Below are positions 10,907-21,373 of a stretch of 64,000 nucleotides of DNA, piece by piece. The notes beneath the pieces were generated by a model. It made no database searches. It saw only the letters and a list, made by a program, of their open reading frames with translations, and had not been told where the DNA came from. Position numbers and translations under genes: made by a program. How positions within the stretch are numbered: the stretch's first letter is position 1; the number at the start of each line of letters is the position of its first letter. Origin of the DNA: Rhodothermaceae bacterium Tc-Br11_B2g6_7 (lineage in GTDB: Bacteria > Bacteroidota > Rhodothermia > Rhodothermales > Salinibacteraceae); contig LKNB01000005.1 of NCBI GenBank assembly GCA_001564055.1, forward strand, positions 32,096-96,095. Direction: 5' to 3'.

Positions 10907-12295
10907 TTAGAACGGCGGCTTTGCGCTGCCGCCCATCTTGCCCACATCCATATTGTTAAGCATTTGCTGGATGTCCATCTTCCGCCCCTTGCCCATGAGC
11001 TTGGACATCGACTTCATCATTTTCTTCATTTCCTTGAACTGCTTCAGCAGCTGGTTCACGTCGCGGACGCGGGCGCCACTGCCCTTGGCAATGCGCCGGC
11101 GGCGGCTGCCGTCGATGACGGAGGGATTCAGGCGCTCTTCGATCGTCATAGAGAGAATCATAGCCTCAATGTGCTTGAAGGCGTCATCGTCTACGTCGAG
11201 GTTGCGCACCTTTTTGCCGATGCCGGGAATCATACCCAGCAGGTCCTTCATCGAGCCCATCTTTTTGATGCGCTGCAGTTGCTGGTAGAAATCCTCGAAG
11301 TTGAAGTCGTCCGACTGCATCTTCTGCCGCAGCTTCTCGGCCTTCTTCTCGTCGAACTCCTCCTGGGCTTTCTCCACGAACGTGACAATGTCGCCCATCC
11401 CGAGGATGCGCTGCGACATGCGTTCGGGATAAAACTCCGTGAGCGCATCGAGCGTCTCGCCGGTGGAGGCAAACTTGATCGGTTTGTTGACGACGGAGCG
11501 AATGGAGAGGGCAGCGCCGCCGCGGGTGTCGCCGTCCAGTTTCGTGAGCACGACGCCATCGAAGTTCAACTGCTCGTTGAACTCCTTCGCCGTGTTTACA
11601 GCATCTTGCCCCGTCATGCTATCGACGACGAAGAGGATCTCGTGGGGCTCCACCGTGTCACGGATGTCAGTGACCTCCTGCATCATCCGCTCGTCTACGT
11701 GCATGCGGCCGGCCGTGTCGATGATGACGACGTCGCGGGCTTTGGTGCGGGCCTCTTCAACGGCCTCCTTTGCCACGCGAACGGCATCCTGCAAGGGCTC
11801 GCCGTTCTCCATGCGGGCATACACCGGCACATCGATTTCGCTGGCGAGCTTCTGCAGCTGGTTGACGGCAGCCGGACGATACACGTCGGCCGCAGCCAAT
11901 AGGGGGGCACGGCCTTGGCGGCGGAAGTGCCGGGCGAGCTTGGCGCAGAAGGTCGTCTTGCCCGAGCCCTGCAAGCCGGCCACGAGAATGACGGTAGGCG
12001 GATAGTCCGGCTCGTTGATGCCGACATGCTCGCCGCCCAGTAGTTCGGTCAGTTCGTCGTGTACAATCTTCACGAGTTGCTGCCCCGGCGTCACGGAGTT
12101 GAGCACCTCGTCGCCCGTGGCTTTTTCCTTCACCTGATCGGTGAAGTCGCGGGCCACCTGGTAGTTCACATCAGCATCCAGCAGCGCGCGGCGTATCTCG
12201 CGCATCGTCGCCGCAATGTTCAACTCGTTGATCCGTCCTTGACCCGTGACGTTTTTGATCGCGCCTTCGATCTTGTCAGATAAGCTTTCAAACAT
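10907..12295 (-). CDS. ffh: Signal recognition particle protein Ffh
   Basis: GLQGSGKTTFCAKLA, DTAGRMHVDERMMQEV, TKLDGDTRGGAALSI, Met-rich M domain. Confidence 0.96.
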   Translation of the reverse strand: MFESLSDKIEGAIKNVTGQGRINELNIAATMREIRRALLDADVNYQVARDFTDQVKEKATGDEVLNSVTPGQQLVKIVHDELTELLGGEHVGINEPDYPPTVILVAGLQGSGKTTFCAKLARHFRRQGRAPLLAAADVYRPAAVNQLQKLASEIDVPVYARMENGEPLQDAVRVAKEAVEEARTKARDVVIIDTAGRMHVDERMMQEVTDIRDTVEPHEILFVVDSMTGQDAVNTAKEFNEQLNFDGVVLTKLDGDTRGGAALSIRSVVNKPIKFASTGETLDALTEFYPERMSQRILGMGDIVTFVEKAQEEFDEKKAEKLRQKMQSDDFNFEDFYQQLQRIKKMGSMKDLLGMIPGIGKKVRNLDVDDDAFKHIEAMILSMTIEERLNPSVIDGSRRRRIAKGSGARVRDVNQLLKQFKEMKKMMKSMSKLMGKGRKMDIQQMLNNMDVGKMGGSAKPPF

Positions 12296-12447
12296 AACGT
12301 TGGTACACGGATGAGCAGTGCGGCGGCATCATGACGGTAGCGCATGCCAGAGGCGTGCGGCACCCAGCGCGAAATTGCCGGTAAAATAGCAATGCATAAG
12401 CACGATATGCAAGCATCGTTGATCCTGCGGCCATGGACCACCTACAG

Positions 12448-12849
12448 CTATTCCGTAGATTCTTCACGGGCCCGGGCCAGGTCGAGGGTCTCAACGGCAT
12501 GGCGGAGATGCGGGATCACGATAGAGCCGCCCACCACCAGTGCCACGTTCATGGCATCCTCCAGCTCTGCATCCGTATACCCGGCCTTCACGCACTGCAG
12601 CAGGTGGTAGTCGATGCAATCGTTGCAACGCAGCACCATCGAGGCCACAAGCCCGAGCAGTTCCTTCGTGTCCCCTGACAGTGCGCCGTCGTGGTACGCT
12701 GTAGTATCGAGGTTAAAGAAGCGCTTGGTGCCCCGGTGCGTGCCCTGCTGCAGGATGCGCTCGTTCATGCGCTCGCGGTAGGCATCGAACGCGTCCAGGC
12801 GGTTTGCGGCGGCGGTATCGGATGAAGGCATGGGTATGAGGAACGTCAT
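12448..12849 (-). CDS. Carboxymuconolactone decarboxylase / AhpD-like family protein; start possibly 12829
   Basis: SMVLRCNDCIDYHLLQCVKAGYTDAELEDAMNVALVVGGS with a CxxC..H active-site motif. Confidence 0.8.
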   Translation of the reverse strand: MTFLIPMPSSDTAAANRLDAFDAYRERMNERILQQGTHRGTKRFFNLDTTAYHDGALSGDTKELLGLVASMVLRCNDCIDYHLLQCVKAGYTDAELEDAMNVALVVGGSIVIPHLRHAVETLDLARAREESTE

Positions 12850-12944
12850 GAGCGATCGAAAAGGGCAACCACAGGCAGAGGCGCCGTGCCGGCAAAACCT
12901 CGGCGCTTCGTACGCCGTGTATAGCGTGAAGCGCGACTGTTTTC

Positions 12945-13562
12945 TTGCAACAGCTGATGCAGCCTATGATAGCAGAAGACGCAACAAAAGCGGCGCTGCG
13001 GCGGCGGTTTCGTGACCTTCGCGCGAAGGTGTGCCCTGCCGTACAGGCGCAGCGCAGCCAGGCAATGATCGCGCACACCCTCGCCCTACCTATGGTCGCG
13101 GCGGCGGACACCGTACACTGCTACTGGCCGCTGCTGGATCAGGGCGAGGTTGACACCCGCCCGCTCATCCGGGCCCTCCTCGACCGCGGCGTTCGGGTGG
13201 TGCTCCCGGTGGTGCGGCAGTTCAGTACCGCACGCGGCAATGCGCCCCGTATGGTGCACCGCGTGCTGGACGGGCGAGCGGCGCTGCATCCCAACCGGTG
13301 GCGCGTATGGGAGCCGCTGGCCGGATCGGAAGTCTTGCCGGCTGACCTCGACGTCATCATCACCCCCGCCCTGGGGGCCGACCGGCGGGGCTACCGCGTG
13401 GGCTTTGGGATGGGCTACTACGACGAGTTGCTGCAGGCCTCGCCGGCTCGGAGCGTTTGCCTGCTCTACGCTGCTGCTATCGCCCCCCGCGTACCGGCCG
13501 AAGCGCACGACACCCCCGTGGACGTGCTGGTAACGGAGGACGGCGTGAGACGTGTACCATAG
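12945..13562 (+). CDS. 5-formyltetrahydrofolate cyclo-ligase
   Basis: KAALRRRFRDLRAKV, LGADRRGYRVGFGMGYYDELL. Confidence 0.9.
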   Translation: MQQLMQPMIAEDATKAALRRRFRDLRAKVCPAVQAQRSQAMIAHTLALPMVAAADTVHCYWPLLDQGEVDTRPLIRALLDRGVRVVLPVVRQFSTARGNAPRMVHRVLDGRAALHPNRWRVWEPLAGSEVLPADLDVIITPALGADRRGYRVGFGMGYYDELLQASPARSVCLLYAAAIAPRVPAEAHDTPVDVLVTEDGVRRVP

Positions 13563-13613
13563 GCGGCTGGCAGCCTCAAATCATCAATTGAGGCGCGGCT
13601 GCGTAACAAACAA

Positions 13614-14339
13614 TTGCGCCCTATCGTACAGGCTTTGGCATCTAACAAATGGCGAGGACCCATGAGCTCACGACAGAAACAACGCACAGCTGACCGGGAC
13701 CACCTGCAGCAATCTCTGCAGGTGGACGACATCTCGTCCGTAGACCTGGACCGCCTCTCGCAGGACGAGCTCGAGTCAATCCTCTTCGAGCCTGATGCCG
13801 AGGACAGCAGCAGCCTCCTGAACCTGCCCAACCTGGCCGGGCTTGCGCTCATCGGCGTCGGCATTGCCTACCTGTTTCAGCAGCTGGACTTCCTGCAGGG
13901 GGTGGACCTGACCATGCTGGCGAACATGCTGCCGTTTATCGCCGGGATTCTCATCATCCTGGTGGGCTTTGGCGTGCTCTCGTGGAACCCCGACCGCAGC
14001 AGGGACACGCCCTCCCTTCGCTCGAAAACCGCACCCGACGTCACGCCCGAAGAAGAGGCTTCCCTGCGCGAGGCGCTGAAGGATCACCTGCGCGACCGCG
14101 ACGCCGAGAAGCGCTCGCGCCTCACCAAGTCGCGCTTCAACAAGAAGATCTCCGGCGTATGCGGGGGGCTGGCCGAGTATTTCAACATCGACCCCACGCT
14201 CGTACGCATCATCTTTGTCGCCGGCACCATCTTCTCTTCCGGCACCTTCATTCTGCTATACATCGCGCTGGCGCTCATTCTGGATAAGCCGGACGACCTG
14301 TCCTCTGACGAAGTGATCTCTATCATCCGCGACTCCTAA
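13614..14339 (+). CDS. PspC-domain membrane protein; start possibly 13662
   Basis: RLTKSRFNKKISGVCGGLAEYFNIDPTLVRIIFV (PspC domain) plus additional TM segments. Confidence 0.85.
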   Translation: MRPIVQALASNKWRGPMSSRQKQRTADRDHLQQSLQVDDISSVDLDRLSQDELESILFEPDAEDSSSLLNLPNLAGLALIGVGIAYLFQQLDFLQGVDLTMLANMLPFIAGILIILVGFGVLSWNPDRSRDTPSLRSKTAPDVTPEEEASLREALKDHLRDRDAEKRSRLTKSRFNKKISGVCGGLAEYFNIDPTLVRIIFVAGTIFSSGTFILLYIALALILDKPDDLSSDEVISIIRDS

Positions 14340-14355
14340 CTTCCCCCGCTGCCTG

Positions 14356-14547
14356 ATGGCCTCTAAAAAGCTGACCAAATCTACGACCAATCGCATGATC
14401 GCCGGCGTGTGCGGCGGTGTTGGCGAGTATTTTGACATCGACCCCACCATTGTGCGGGTGCTGTATGTGGTAATCAGCCTGTTCTCTGCTGCCTTTCCTG
14501 GCCTCATCGTCTACATTGCGCTGGCCCTCATCCTGCCCGAACGGTAG
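14356..14547 (+). CDS. Small stand-alone PspC-domain protein
   Basis: KLTKSTTNRMIAGVCGGVGEYFDIDPTIVRVLYVVISLFSAAFPGLIVYIALALILPE. Confidence 0.85.
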   Translation: MASKKLTKSTTNRMIAGVCGGVGEYFDIDPTIVRVLYVVISLFSAAFPGLIVYIALALILPER

Positions 14548-14684
14548 CCTACCCCGCAACACTGCCACCCTGCAGGCACCCCGAGCGCCTCGAGTGGAAA
14601 TGTAACGCAGGCGGCAGGAGTCCAGGAGGCGCCTGAACCCGTCGGCACTGCCTGCCGTACCGGCTGCATATCTGTACTCTCGGA

Positions 14685-16544
14685 GTGCTTTCGCCCATGA
14701 CGGACCACCTGCAGGACAAGCTCGACCATCTCCCCACCCAGCCCGGCGTCTACCTGCACAAAGACGCCGAGGGGACGGTGCTGTACGTGGGCAAAGCCAA
14801 AAATTTGCGCAGCCGCGTGCGCTCGTACTTTCACAAAAGCCGCCCGAAGAGTGGACGTATCTCTATTCTGGTGAAGAAAATCGCCGATGTCTCCGTGATC
14901 GTGACCGACACGGAAGCCGAGGCGCTGATCCTTGAGAACAACCTCATCAAGAAGCACCAGCCACGCTACAACGTCAATCTCAAGGACGACAAGACGTACC
15001 CCTACATTTGCATCAAAAACGAGCGGTTTCCGCGCGTCTTCCCTACCCGGACTGTGCGGCAGGATGGCTCTACCTACTTCGGGCCCTACACCGACGTGAA
15101 GACGATGCGGTTGATGCTCGACACCATCCGCTCGACCTTTAAGCTGCGCACGTGCAGCCTCAAGCTCAATCCCGAGCCCATTGAGGCAGGCACGTACGAT
15201 GTGTGCCTGCAATACCACATCAACAACTGCAAGGGCCCGTGCGAAGGGCTGCAGTCGGAGGAAGACTACAACGCCACCATCGACCGCGTGGAGCGGCTCC
15301 TGAACGGCAAGACAAAGGGCCTGGTCGATGACCTGCAGGAGCAAATGGTGCAGCTCGCGGCGGATATGGAGTATGAGGCCGCCGCTGACATGCGCGACCG
15401 TATCAAAGCCCTGAAGAAGTTCTCCCGCCGGCAGAAGATTGTCAGCCAAGACTTTGACGACCGCGACCTCTTTGCGCTGGAGGTGGACGAGGAAAACGAC
15501 GTAGCCTGCACCGCCATGTTCAAGGTGCGAGAGGGCAAGGTGATCGGGCGGCAGCACAAGTACATCAAATCCGTGACCGAGCACGAGCCGGGGGGGCTGC
15601 TGCAGTCGTTTGTGGAGCGCTACTATGCGGAGGCGAACTTCTTCCCGGACGAGGTGCTGCTGTCGCACGATCTGCCCGCACCCGAGCCGCTGGAGGAGCT
15701 CCTCCGCGAGCGCAAGGGCCGCATTGTGCCGGTCAAGCGCCCGCAACGAGGCGAGAAAGCCAGCCTCATGCGCATGGTGGGGGCCAACGCCCGCCTCTTG
15801 GTTGACGAGTGGAAGCTGCAGGAATACAAACGGCAGCAGGCCCGCGTCCCCCATGCCGTGCAGGCGCTGCGCGATGACCTGCGGATGGACAAGCTGCCGC
15901 GCCGCATCGAATGCTTTGACATCTCCCACCTGGGCGGTACCGGCACGGTGGCTTCGTGCGTGGTCTTCACCGATGGCACGCCGCGCAAAAGCGACTACCG
16001 CACCTACAAGATCCGCTCCGCCGAAGGCCGTCCCGACGATTTCAAGGCCATGCGCGAGGTCATCCAGCGTCGCTACCGTCGCATCAAGGAGGAGAACGGC
16101 CCGTGGCCCGACCTCGTGGTGATTGACGGCGGGAAGGGACAACTCTCCAGTGCGGTGGCTTCGCTGAAGGCCACCGAGGCGTTTGATCAGGTGCGGGTCA
16201 TTGGGCTGGCCAAGCGTCTGGAAGAGGTGTACCGGCCCGGCGATTCCGACCCGCTCTTTATTGCGAAGGACAGCGCTGCCCTGCAACTGCTCCAGCGCGT
16301 GCGCGACGAGGCCCACCGGTTCGCGGTACAGTACCAGCGCAAGCGTCGGAAGAAAACGACCCTCACCAACGAGCTGGAAACCATCACCGGTATTGGCCCG
16401 AAGACCGCACAGACGCTCATCCGTCACTTTGGCTCTGTGCAACGGGTGAAAGAAGCCGACGCAGACGCCATTGCAGACCTCGTGGGCCCGGCGAAAGCGC
16501 AAAAGGTGGCTGATTACTTTTCCTCTACCGCTGACCAAGAGTAG
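14685..16544 (+). CDS. uvrC: Excinuclease ABC subunit C; start likely 14697
   Basis: GIY-YIG LPTQPGVYLHKDAEGTVLYVGKAKNLRSRVRSYF; UvrB-binding region; C-terminal HhH. Confidence 0.96.
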   Translation: MLSPMTDHLQDKLDHLPTQPGVYLHKDAEGTVLYVGKAKNLRSRVRSYFHKSRPKSGRISILVKKIADVSVIVTDTEAEALILENNLIKKHQPRYNVNLKDDKTYPYICIKNERFPRVFPTRTVRQDGSTYFGPYTDVKTMRLMLDTIRSTFKLRTCSLKLNPEPIEAGTYDVCLQYHINNCKGPCEGLQSEEDYNATIDRVERLLNGKTKGLVDDLQEQMVQLAADMEYEAAADMRDRIKALKKFSRRQKIVSQDFDDRDLFALEVDEENDVACTAMFKVREGKVIGRQHKYIKSVTEHEPGGLLQSFVERYYAEANFFPDEVLLSHDLPAPEPLEELLRERKGRIVPVKRPQRGEKASLMRMVGANARLLVDEWKLQEYKRQQARVPHAVQALRDDLRMDKLPRRIECFDISHLGGTGTVASCVVFTDGTPRKSDYRTYKIRSAEGRPDDFKAMREVIQRRYRRIKEENGPWPDLVVIDGGKGQLSSAVASLKATEAFDQVRVIGLAKRLEEVYRPGDSDPLFIAKDSAALQLLQRVRDEAHRFAVQYQRKRRKKTTLTNELETITGIGPKTAQTLIRHFGSVQRVKEADADAIADLVGPAKAQKVADYFSSTADQE

Positions 16545-16693
16545 AACCGCCCTCCGTGCTTCTGCAGACGTGGATGGTTGAGTATACCCGGGTGAACCGT
16601 AGCCAAACCTCCCCCCTGTGGTCCGCTTTTCATCCTTGAAAAACCACCTGTTGCACCGTATCTTGGGGCATTAAGAGTCTTTTCACCTGTACG

Positions 16694-16888
16694 GTGCAGG
16701 TTATGGAGAGTATCACTGCTGCCCTGCTGCTGGTCGTGATTCAGTTTATCCTGATTCCGACGCTGCTCCTCGTGGCAACCCCCTATGTGCTCGTGAAAGC
16801 CTGCTTTGGCCCGGGGCCGTACCTGAGCAACGTGCAGGCCGAGTACGAGCACCTCTACGCGCGGCTGCGGAGCATCTTCCGGAAGTAA
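16694..16888 (+). CDS. Small hydrophobic protein, unknown function
   Basis: 64 aa, one strongly hydrophobic segment; no family recognised. Confidence 0.45.
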   Translation: MQVMESITAALLLVVIQFILIPTLLLVATPYVLVKACFGPGPYLSNVQAEYEHLYARLRSIFRK

Positions 16889-17063
16889 ACGCAGCCTGTC
16901 GATAGGCTGAAACGCTGGAACGCATCCCACGGCGGTGGTGTACGGGATGCCGACGCTGGGGCGCGCTGCCCCGCTTTCGTGTGCGTGGCTGGTCGGGCAC
17001 CGCCTTCGGGCCCACCTCAGCCGTCCGCCGCGCCGCCATCTGATTAGCAGGCGTTCCCCACGT

Positions 17064-20003
17064 ATGAACTGGAAGCTTGTCGACCGCCTCACCGCTGCTG
17101 CGGTCTTTGTGTTTGCCCTGGTGCTATACCTCTTCACTGTAGCGCCCACCGTGTCGTTTTGGGACCCCGGGGAGCGCATTGCGGTCTCTTACGGCCTACA
17201 GATCCCGCACCCGCCGGGAGCCCCCTTCTACATGCTGGTGGGGCGGTTTTTCTCCATGGTTGCGACCACGGATTACGTAGCGCTGGCCGTCAACCTGATC
17301 TCCGTACTCTCAGCGGCAGGAACGGTGCTGCTGGCGTATCTCATCATTCTCCAGTTTGTGCGCGAATGGAGCACGGAGCCGCGCAGCGCTTGGCCCCTTG
17401 GGCTGCGCATCGCCGCGTATGCCGGCGGCATGATCGGAGCGCTGACGCTGGCCGTCTCAGACTCGTTCTGGTTTAACGCGGTAGAGGCGGAGACCTACGC
17501 GTTCTCCACGTTCTTCACGGCGCTCTGTGTGTGGCTGGCGCTGAAGTGGAGCGAGCGCGCCCAGTCCTTTGATCAGGCCCTGAAGCAGCGCGAGGCCACC
17601 GGGGGCTTTGGCACGGGCACCGAGCGCTGGCTCTTTGTGATCGCCTACCTCTACGGGCTTGCTATTGGCGTCCACCTGCTGAGCCTGCTCTCGCTCTTCT
17701 TCGTAGCGCTGATTGTATTTTTCCGGCGCTTCGACAACCCCGCCTGGACCTGGCAACAGCGCTGGGCGTGGATCGTGGCTACCGGCGCCATCGCCTCCGC
17801 GGTGTTCTTGCTGCTCTACCCCGGCATTATTCAGATGCTGCCGGCCTTCTTGCAGGAGCGCGCCTTCCCCCTGCTTACCCTGCTGGGGTTTGCCCTGCTC
17901 ATTGTGTTTGCGGTCTATTACACACAGACACGCCGGTTGGAGTACGCTAACATGGTGGCCGTGTATCTGCTGCTGGCCATGATCGGCTACTCCTCCTACG
18001 CGCTGATCCCCATTCGCAGCGCAACCAATCCCCCCATCGACCAGAACAATCCCGAGACGGTCGAAGCGTTCGTGTCCTACATGCAGCGCGAGCAATACGG
18101 ACAACGCCCGCTGCTGACGGGGCCCACCTACGACAACCGCACGGGTCAGATCAATCGGGAGCAGGAGTCCTTCTTCCCCCGCCGCTGGTCTGAACAGAGC
18201 CCGGCGCATCTGCAGGTGTATAGCCAGTACAATTCCGACTGGCAGTTCCTCTGGCAATATCAAATTGGGCACATGTACGCCCGGTACTTCCTGTGGAACT
18301 TCATGGGCCGTGCGAGCGATCTGCAGGACGCCCCGGCCATCACGGGCATCTCCTGGCTGGACGCCACCTCACAAGAGCCTGTGGCCGGGCAGACGCCCAG
18401 CGAGGAGGCTTCCCGCAGCGTGTATTACGGCTTACCGCTTTTGCTTGGGCTCTTCGGACTGTTCTTTCACTTCGCGGCTGACTGGCGGCGGGCCTTTAGC
18501 CTGCTGATTTTCTTTCTTATTACCAGCGTCGGGATCATTCTGTACCTAAACCAGACGCCGATGCAGCCGCGGGAGCGGGACTACTCCTATGCAGGCAGCT
18601 TCTTCGCCTTTAGCCTGTGGGTGGGGATTGGCGGTACGGGCCTGCTGCTCCTGGCACGCGACCTCTTGGCCGACTACCTCGATGCCGCCAAAACGTACGG
18701 CGCTATGCTGGGCCTGGGGGGGCTCTTGCTGCTGGCCGTGCCAGGACTGATGCTCTCGCAGAACTACTTCACCCACGACCGCTCCGGAAATTACGTCGCC
18801 AACGACTATGCCTATAACCTCCTGATGAGCCTGGAGGAAAATGCCATTGTGTTTACCAACGGAGACAACGACACCTTCCCGCTCTGGTACCTGCAGGAGG
18901 TGGAGGGCATCCGGCAGGACGTGCGCGTGGTGAACCTGTCGCTGCTGCAAACGCCATGGTATGTGCGGCAGCTGAAGCATCAGCAGGCCCGCGATTCGGC
19001 GCCGCTGCCGATTTCGATGGACGACGACATGATCGACGATCTTTCGTTCGTCCGATGGACACCGCGGGAGGTGACGCTACCCGTGGATACGGATGCGCTG
19101 GTGGAACGTGGAGCCATCATTGCAGAAGATACCGATGCCGTTGAAGCCCCCATGCGGTGGGAGGTGACCGGCCGGGAGATACAGCGTGACCTCCGGGTCC
19201 TGTTTGGCTCGGACATCGCGCTACTCGACATCCTGCAGACGAACGCACAGCAAGGATGGGAGCGGCCTATCTACTTTGCCATCACGGTCGCACCGGATGG
19301 CATGCTCAACCTGCAAAACTACTTTCAGCTGGAAGGCAAAGCGTTTCGGGTGGTCCCCATCCGGCACGACCGGCAACTGGGGCGCGTGGTACCCGGCATC
19401 ACCGATGCCCGGCTCGACAACTTTCGCCTGCGCAACGTAAATTCGCCTGACGTCTACTTCGACCAAAACGCCCGGCAGATGCTGGACAACTACCGGCGCA
19501 TCTACGCCCACGCCGCCGAGGGCCTGGCCGAAGCGGGATATCCTGACCGCGGCGAGGCGGCGCTCGACTGGATTATGGAGTACATGCCATTTGAAACGCT
19601 GGCCGGTGACGAGCGCTCGTACGTCAACCTGGCACGTGCTTACGAAGCCGTAGGGGCGCAGGATCGTGCCATCAGCTTATTGCAGCAGGCCGAACCCCTG
19701 GTGCTAACCCAACTGGAGCAGGCCCGCACCTCGCGCGACCAGGAGTATGCCGCCCAGTTCGTGCAGTTGCTCCGGTTCACCTACCTGGACGCTAATGCGT
19801 TTGAGGAGGCAGCCGCGTTTAGTGATCGGCTGGCCGACCTCTTACAAGACGATTCCTTCCGCGAATCTGCGGAGGAGCTACGGGCACGGTACGAAGACGT
19901 GGACGCCGAGGACGTGCTGCCCGATGCGGCGCCCGACGCCCCGCTCCCCCCGCCAGGCCAAACGCCCCCTGATGCCCCACCGCCCTCCGAGCCGCAGCCG
20001 TAG
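17064..20003 (+). CDS. DUF2723-family membrane glycosyltransferase-like protein
   Basis: APTVSFWDPGERIAVSYGLQIPHPPGAPFYMLVGRFFSM, multiple TM segments, C-terminal TPR-like and Pro-rich tail; start MNWKLVDR at 17064. Confidence 0.85.
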   Translation: MNWKLVDRLTAAAVFVFALVLYLFTVAPTVSFWDPGERIAVSYGLQIPHPPGAPFYMLVGRFFSMVATTDYVALAVNLISVLSAAGTVLLAYLIILQFVREWSTEPRSAWPLGLRIAAYAGGMIGALTLAVSDSFWFNAVEAETYAFSTFFTALCVWLALKWSERAQSFDQALKQREATGGFGTGTERWLFVIAYLYGLAIGVHLLSLLSLFFVALIVFFRRFDNPAWTWQQRWAWIVATGAIASAVFLLLYPGIIQMLPAFLQERAFPLLTLLGFALLIVFAVYYTQTRRLEYANMVAVYLLLAMIGYSSYALIPIRSATNPPIDQNNPETVEAFVSYMQREQYGQRPLLTGPTYDNRTGQINREQESFFPRRWSEQSPAHLQVYSQYNSDWQFLWQYQIGHMYARYFLWNFMGRASDLQDAPAITGISWLDATSQEPVAGQTPSEEASRSVYYGLPLLLGLFGLFFHFAADWRRAFSLLIFFLITSVGIILYLNQTPMQPRERDYSYAGSFFAFSLWVGIGGTGLLLLARDLLADYLDAAKTYGAMLGLGGLLLLAVPGLMLSQNYFTHDRSGNYVANDYAYNLLMSLEENAIVFTNGDNDTFPLWYLQEVEGIRQDVRVVNLSLLQTPWYVRQLKHQQARDSAPLPISMDDDMIDDLSFVRWTPREVTLPVDTDALVERGAIIAEDTDAVEAPMRWEVTGREIQRDLRVLFGSDIALLDILQTNAQQGWERPIYFAITVAPDGMLNLQNYFQLEGKAFRVVPIRHDRQLGRVVPGITDARLDNFRLRNVNSPDVYFDQNARQMLDNYRRIYAHAAEGLAEAGYPDRGEAALDWIMEYMPFETLAGDERSYVNLARAYEAVGAQDRAISLLQQAEPLVLTQLEQARTSRDQEYAAQFVQLLRFTYLDANAFEEAAAFSDRLADLLQDDSFRESAEELRARYEDVDAEDVLPDAAPDAPLPPPGQTPPDAPPPSEPQP

Positions 20004-20242
20004 GGCACCAAACGGATAGGGAGAAGCATCCGGTAGTCTGGTACGCATGTGAGGCTCAACCGCTGGCTCTTCCGCCGGCGATGCTGTACGGTGTCGCCCC
20101 GGAACCTCACCACGCGCCTCCGTCGCTGGCGCGCAGCCCCGCTGTTTCGTCCTATACGGCAGACAGCGAACGTCATGCTGCCTGATGGCTGCTGAAATAG
20201 AGGCTGGAGCCATAAGGGAGCCAAACTTTTTCGTGTGTGTAT

Positions 20243-20272
20243 TTGCAAATAATTTACGTTTTCACTTATACT
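20243..20272 (+). promoter_or_regulatory. Sigma70-like promoter for the cold-shock gene
   Basis: TTGCAA (20243-20248), 18-nt spacer, TATACT (20267-20272) in a locally AT-rich intergenic region. Confidence 0.55.
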
Positions 20273-20407
20273 ATACAATACACACAAACGGTTGAGCATC
20301 GCCTTCCACCCACCATTGGAGGTAGTATGCGTTAGCAGGTGGTTGTTACCATGGCCACCGTCCGCATTTTGTACATCAGTATCATTAGCGTTCCAGGAGG
20401 CAACCTT

Positions 20408-20782
20408 ATGACGACGCAACGCAGTGTAGTGAAGTGGTTTGATGCGAAAAAGGGCTACGGTTTTATTGTTCACCCGCGAGGAGGCGCTGATATATTTGTG
20501 CACTACTCGCAGATTATCTCGGACAAGGAGTTTAAGACGCTCCGGACGGGCCAGGTTGTAGAGTATGAGCTTACCGACGGTCCGAAAGGGCCCCACGCCG
20601 CGGAGGTGGTGCTCATTGAAGACACCATGGCGGCGACGTCCAACGGCCAGGCTACCGACGGCAAACAGCACACGCGGGGAACGGAGACGGCCGTCGCACC
20701 GCAGGTGTCTTCCAACGGCACTGCAGCCTCGCACGACGACGCGCCGGCCGAAGAAGAAGCGCATATCTCCTACGCGGATTAA
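20408..20782 (+). CDS. Cold-shock domain protein with a low-complexity C-terminal tail
   Basis: GTVKWF-type SVVKWFDAKKGYGFIVHPRGGADIFVHYSQI; ATG preceded by AGGAGG. Confidence 0.9.
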   Translation: MTTQRSVVKWFDAKKGYGFIVHPRGGADIFVHYSQIISDKEFKTLRTGQVVEYELTDGPKGPHAAEVVLIEDTMAATSNGQATDGKQHTRGTETAVAPQVSSNGTAASHDDAPAEEEAHISYAD

Positions 20783-20896
20783 GCGCCGGTCATTGTATTT
20801 CGGTGCGGCAGCCGCTATTTTCCGAATGCATGCGTGGTTTTATCTGCGCGTTCTGCGCATGCGCTGCGCGGCTGCCCTTACCACTTGCGATGCCCT

Positions 20897-21358
20897 ATGG
20901 CTTTTTCTTTTTCCGAGACGGACGTCGAGCGAATGGCGTCGGTGTTTGGCGTTGATCCTGTACAGGACGGTACGGTGACGCGCTTCGAACTGACTCATTC
21001 GGAAAGTGGGCGACGCCTGACCGTCGAGCTCACCCGCATCCGGGATCTGCCAGACACGTTGGCCACGGAGGAGCCCCTCTACCTCGTGTCGGTTTATGCG
21101 CCCAGTTCATTTCTGCAATTGCAGGGCTGTACGGGTTTTATTGCCAGCCAAGAGCTCGGCGAGGTGATCTTTTTTGCTCGTCAGGGCGGCGTCACAAACG
21201 GCCTCGTCATTGAGCGCGAGGCGGCCTGTTCGCTGTACGCCAACGTGGCCAATCGTATGCTCTCTACCGACTTCACGCAGCTCCCCTCTGAGCTTGTGAT
21301 GAGCAGTGTGGCCCTGTCGATGAGCGAGACGCTCTTCAGCGACTTCAACGGTTCGTGA
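20897..21358 (+). CDS. Hypothetical protein
   Basis: ORF of ~153 aa from MAFSFSETDVERM, co-directional with ybeY; no family recognised. Confidence 0.6.
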   Translation: MAFSFSETDVERMASVFGVDPVQDGTVTRFELTHSESGRRLTVELTRIRDLPDTLATEEPLYLVSVYAPSSFLQLQGCTGFIASQELGEVIFFARQGGVTNGLVIEREAACSLYANVANRMLSTDFTQLPSELVMSSVALSMSETLFSDFNGS

Positions 21359-21373
21359 GCGCAGTTGTAGCCT

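Noticed and set aside
14511-16538. 675-aa minus-strand ORF antisense to uvrC
   Set aside because: It lies entirely opposite a confidently identified uvrC gene and has no recognisable domain. Long antisense ORFs are expected in high-GC DNA.
20010-20220. Possible structured ncRNA between the DUF2723 gene and csp
   Set aside because: Some short hairpins (e.g. GGCGATGCTGTACGGTGTCGCC), but no recognisable RNA family and no covariation data.
19781-20764. 327-aa minus-strand ORF across the DUF2723 gene end and csp gene
   Set aside because: Overlaps two plus-strand genes and the csp promoter region; no family recognised.
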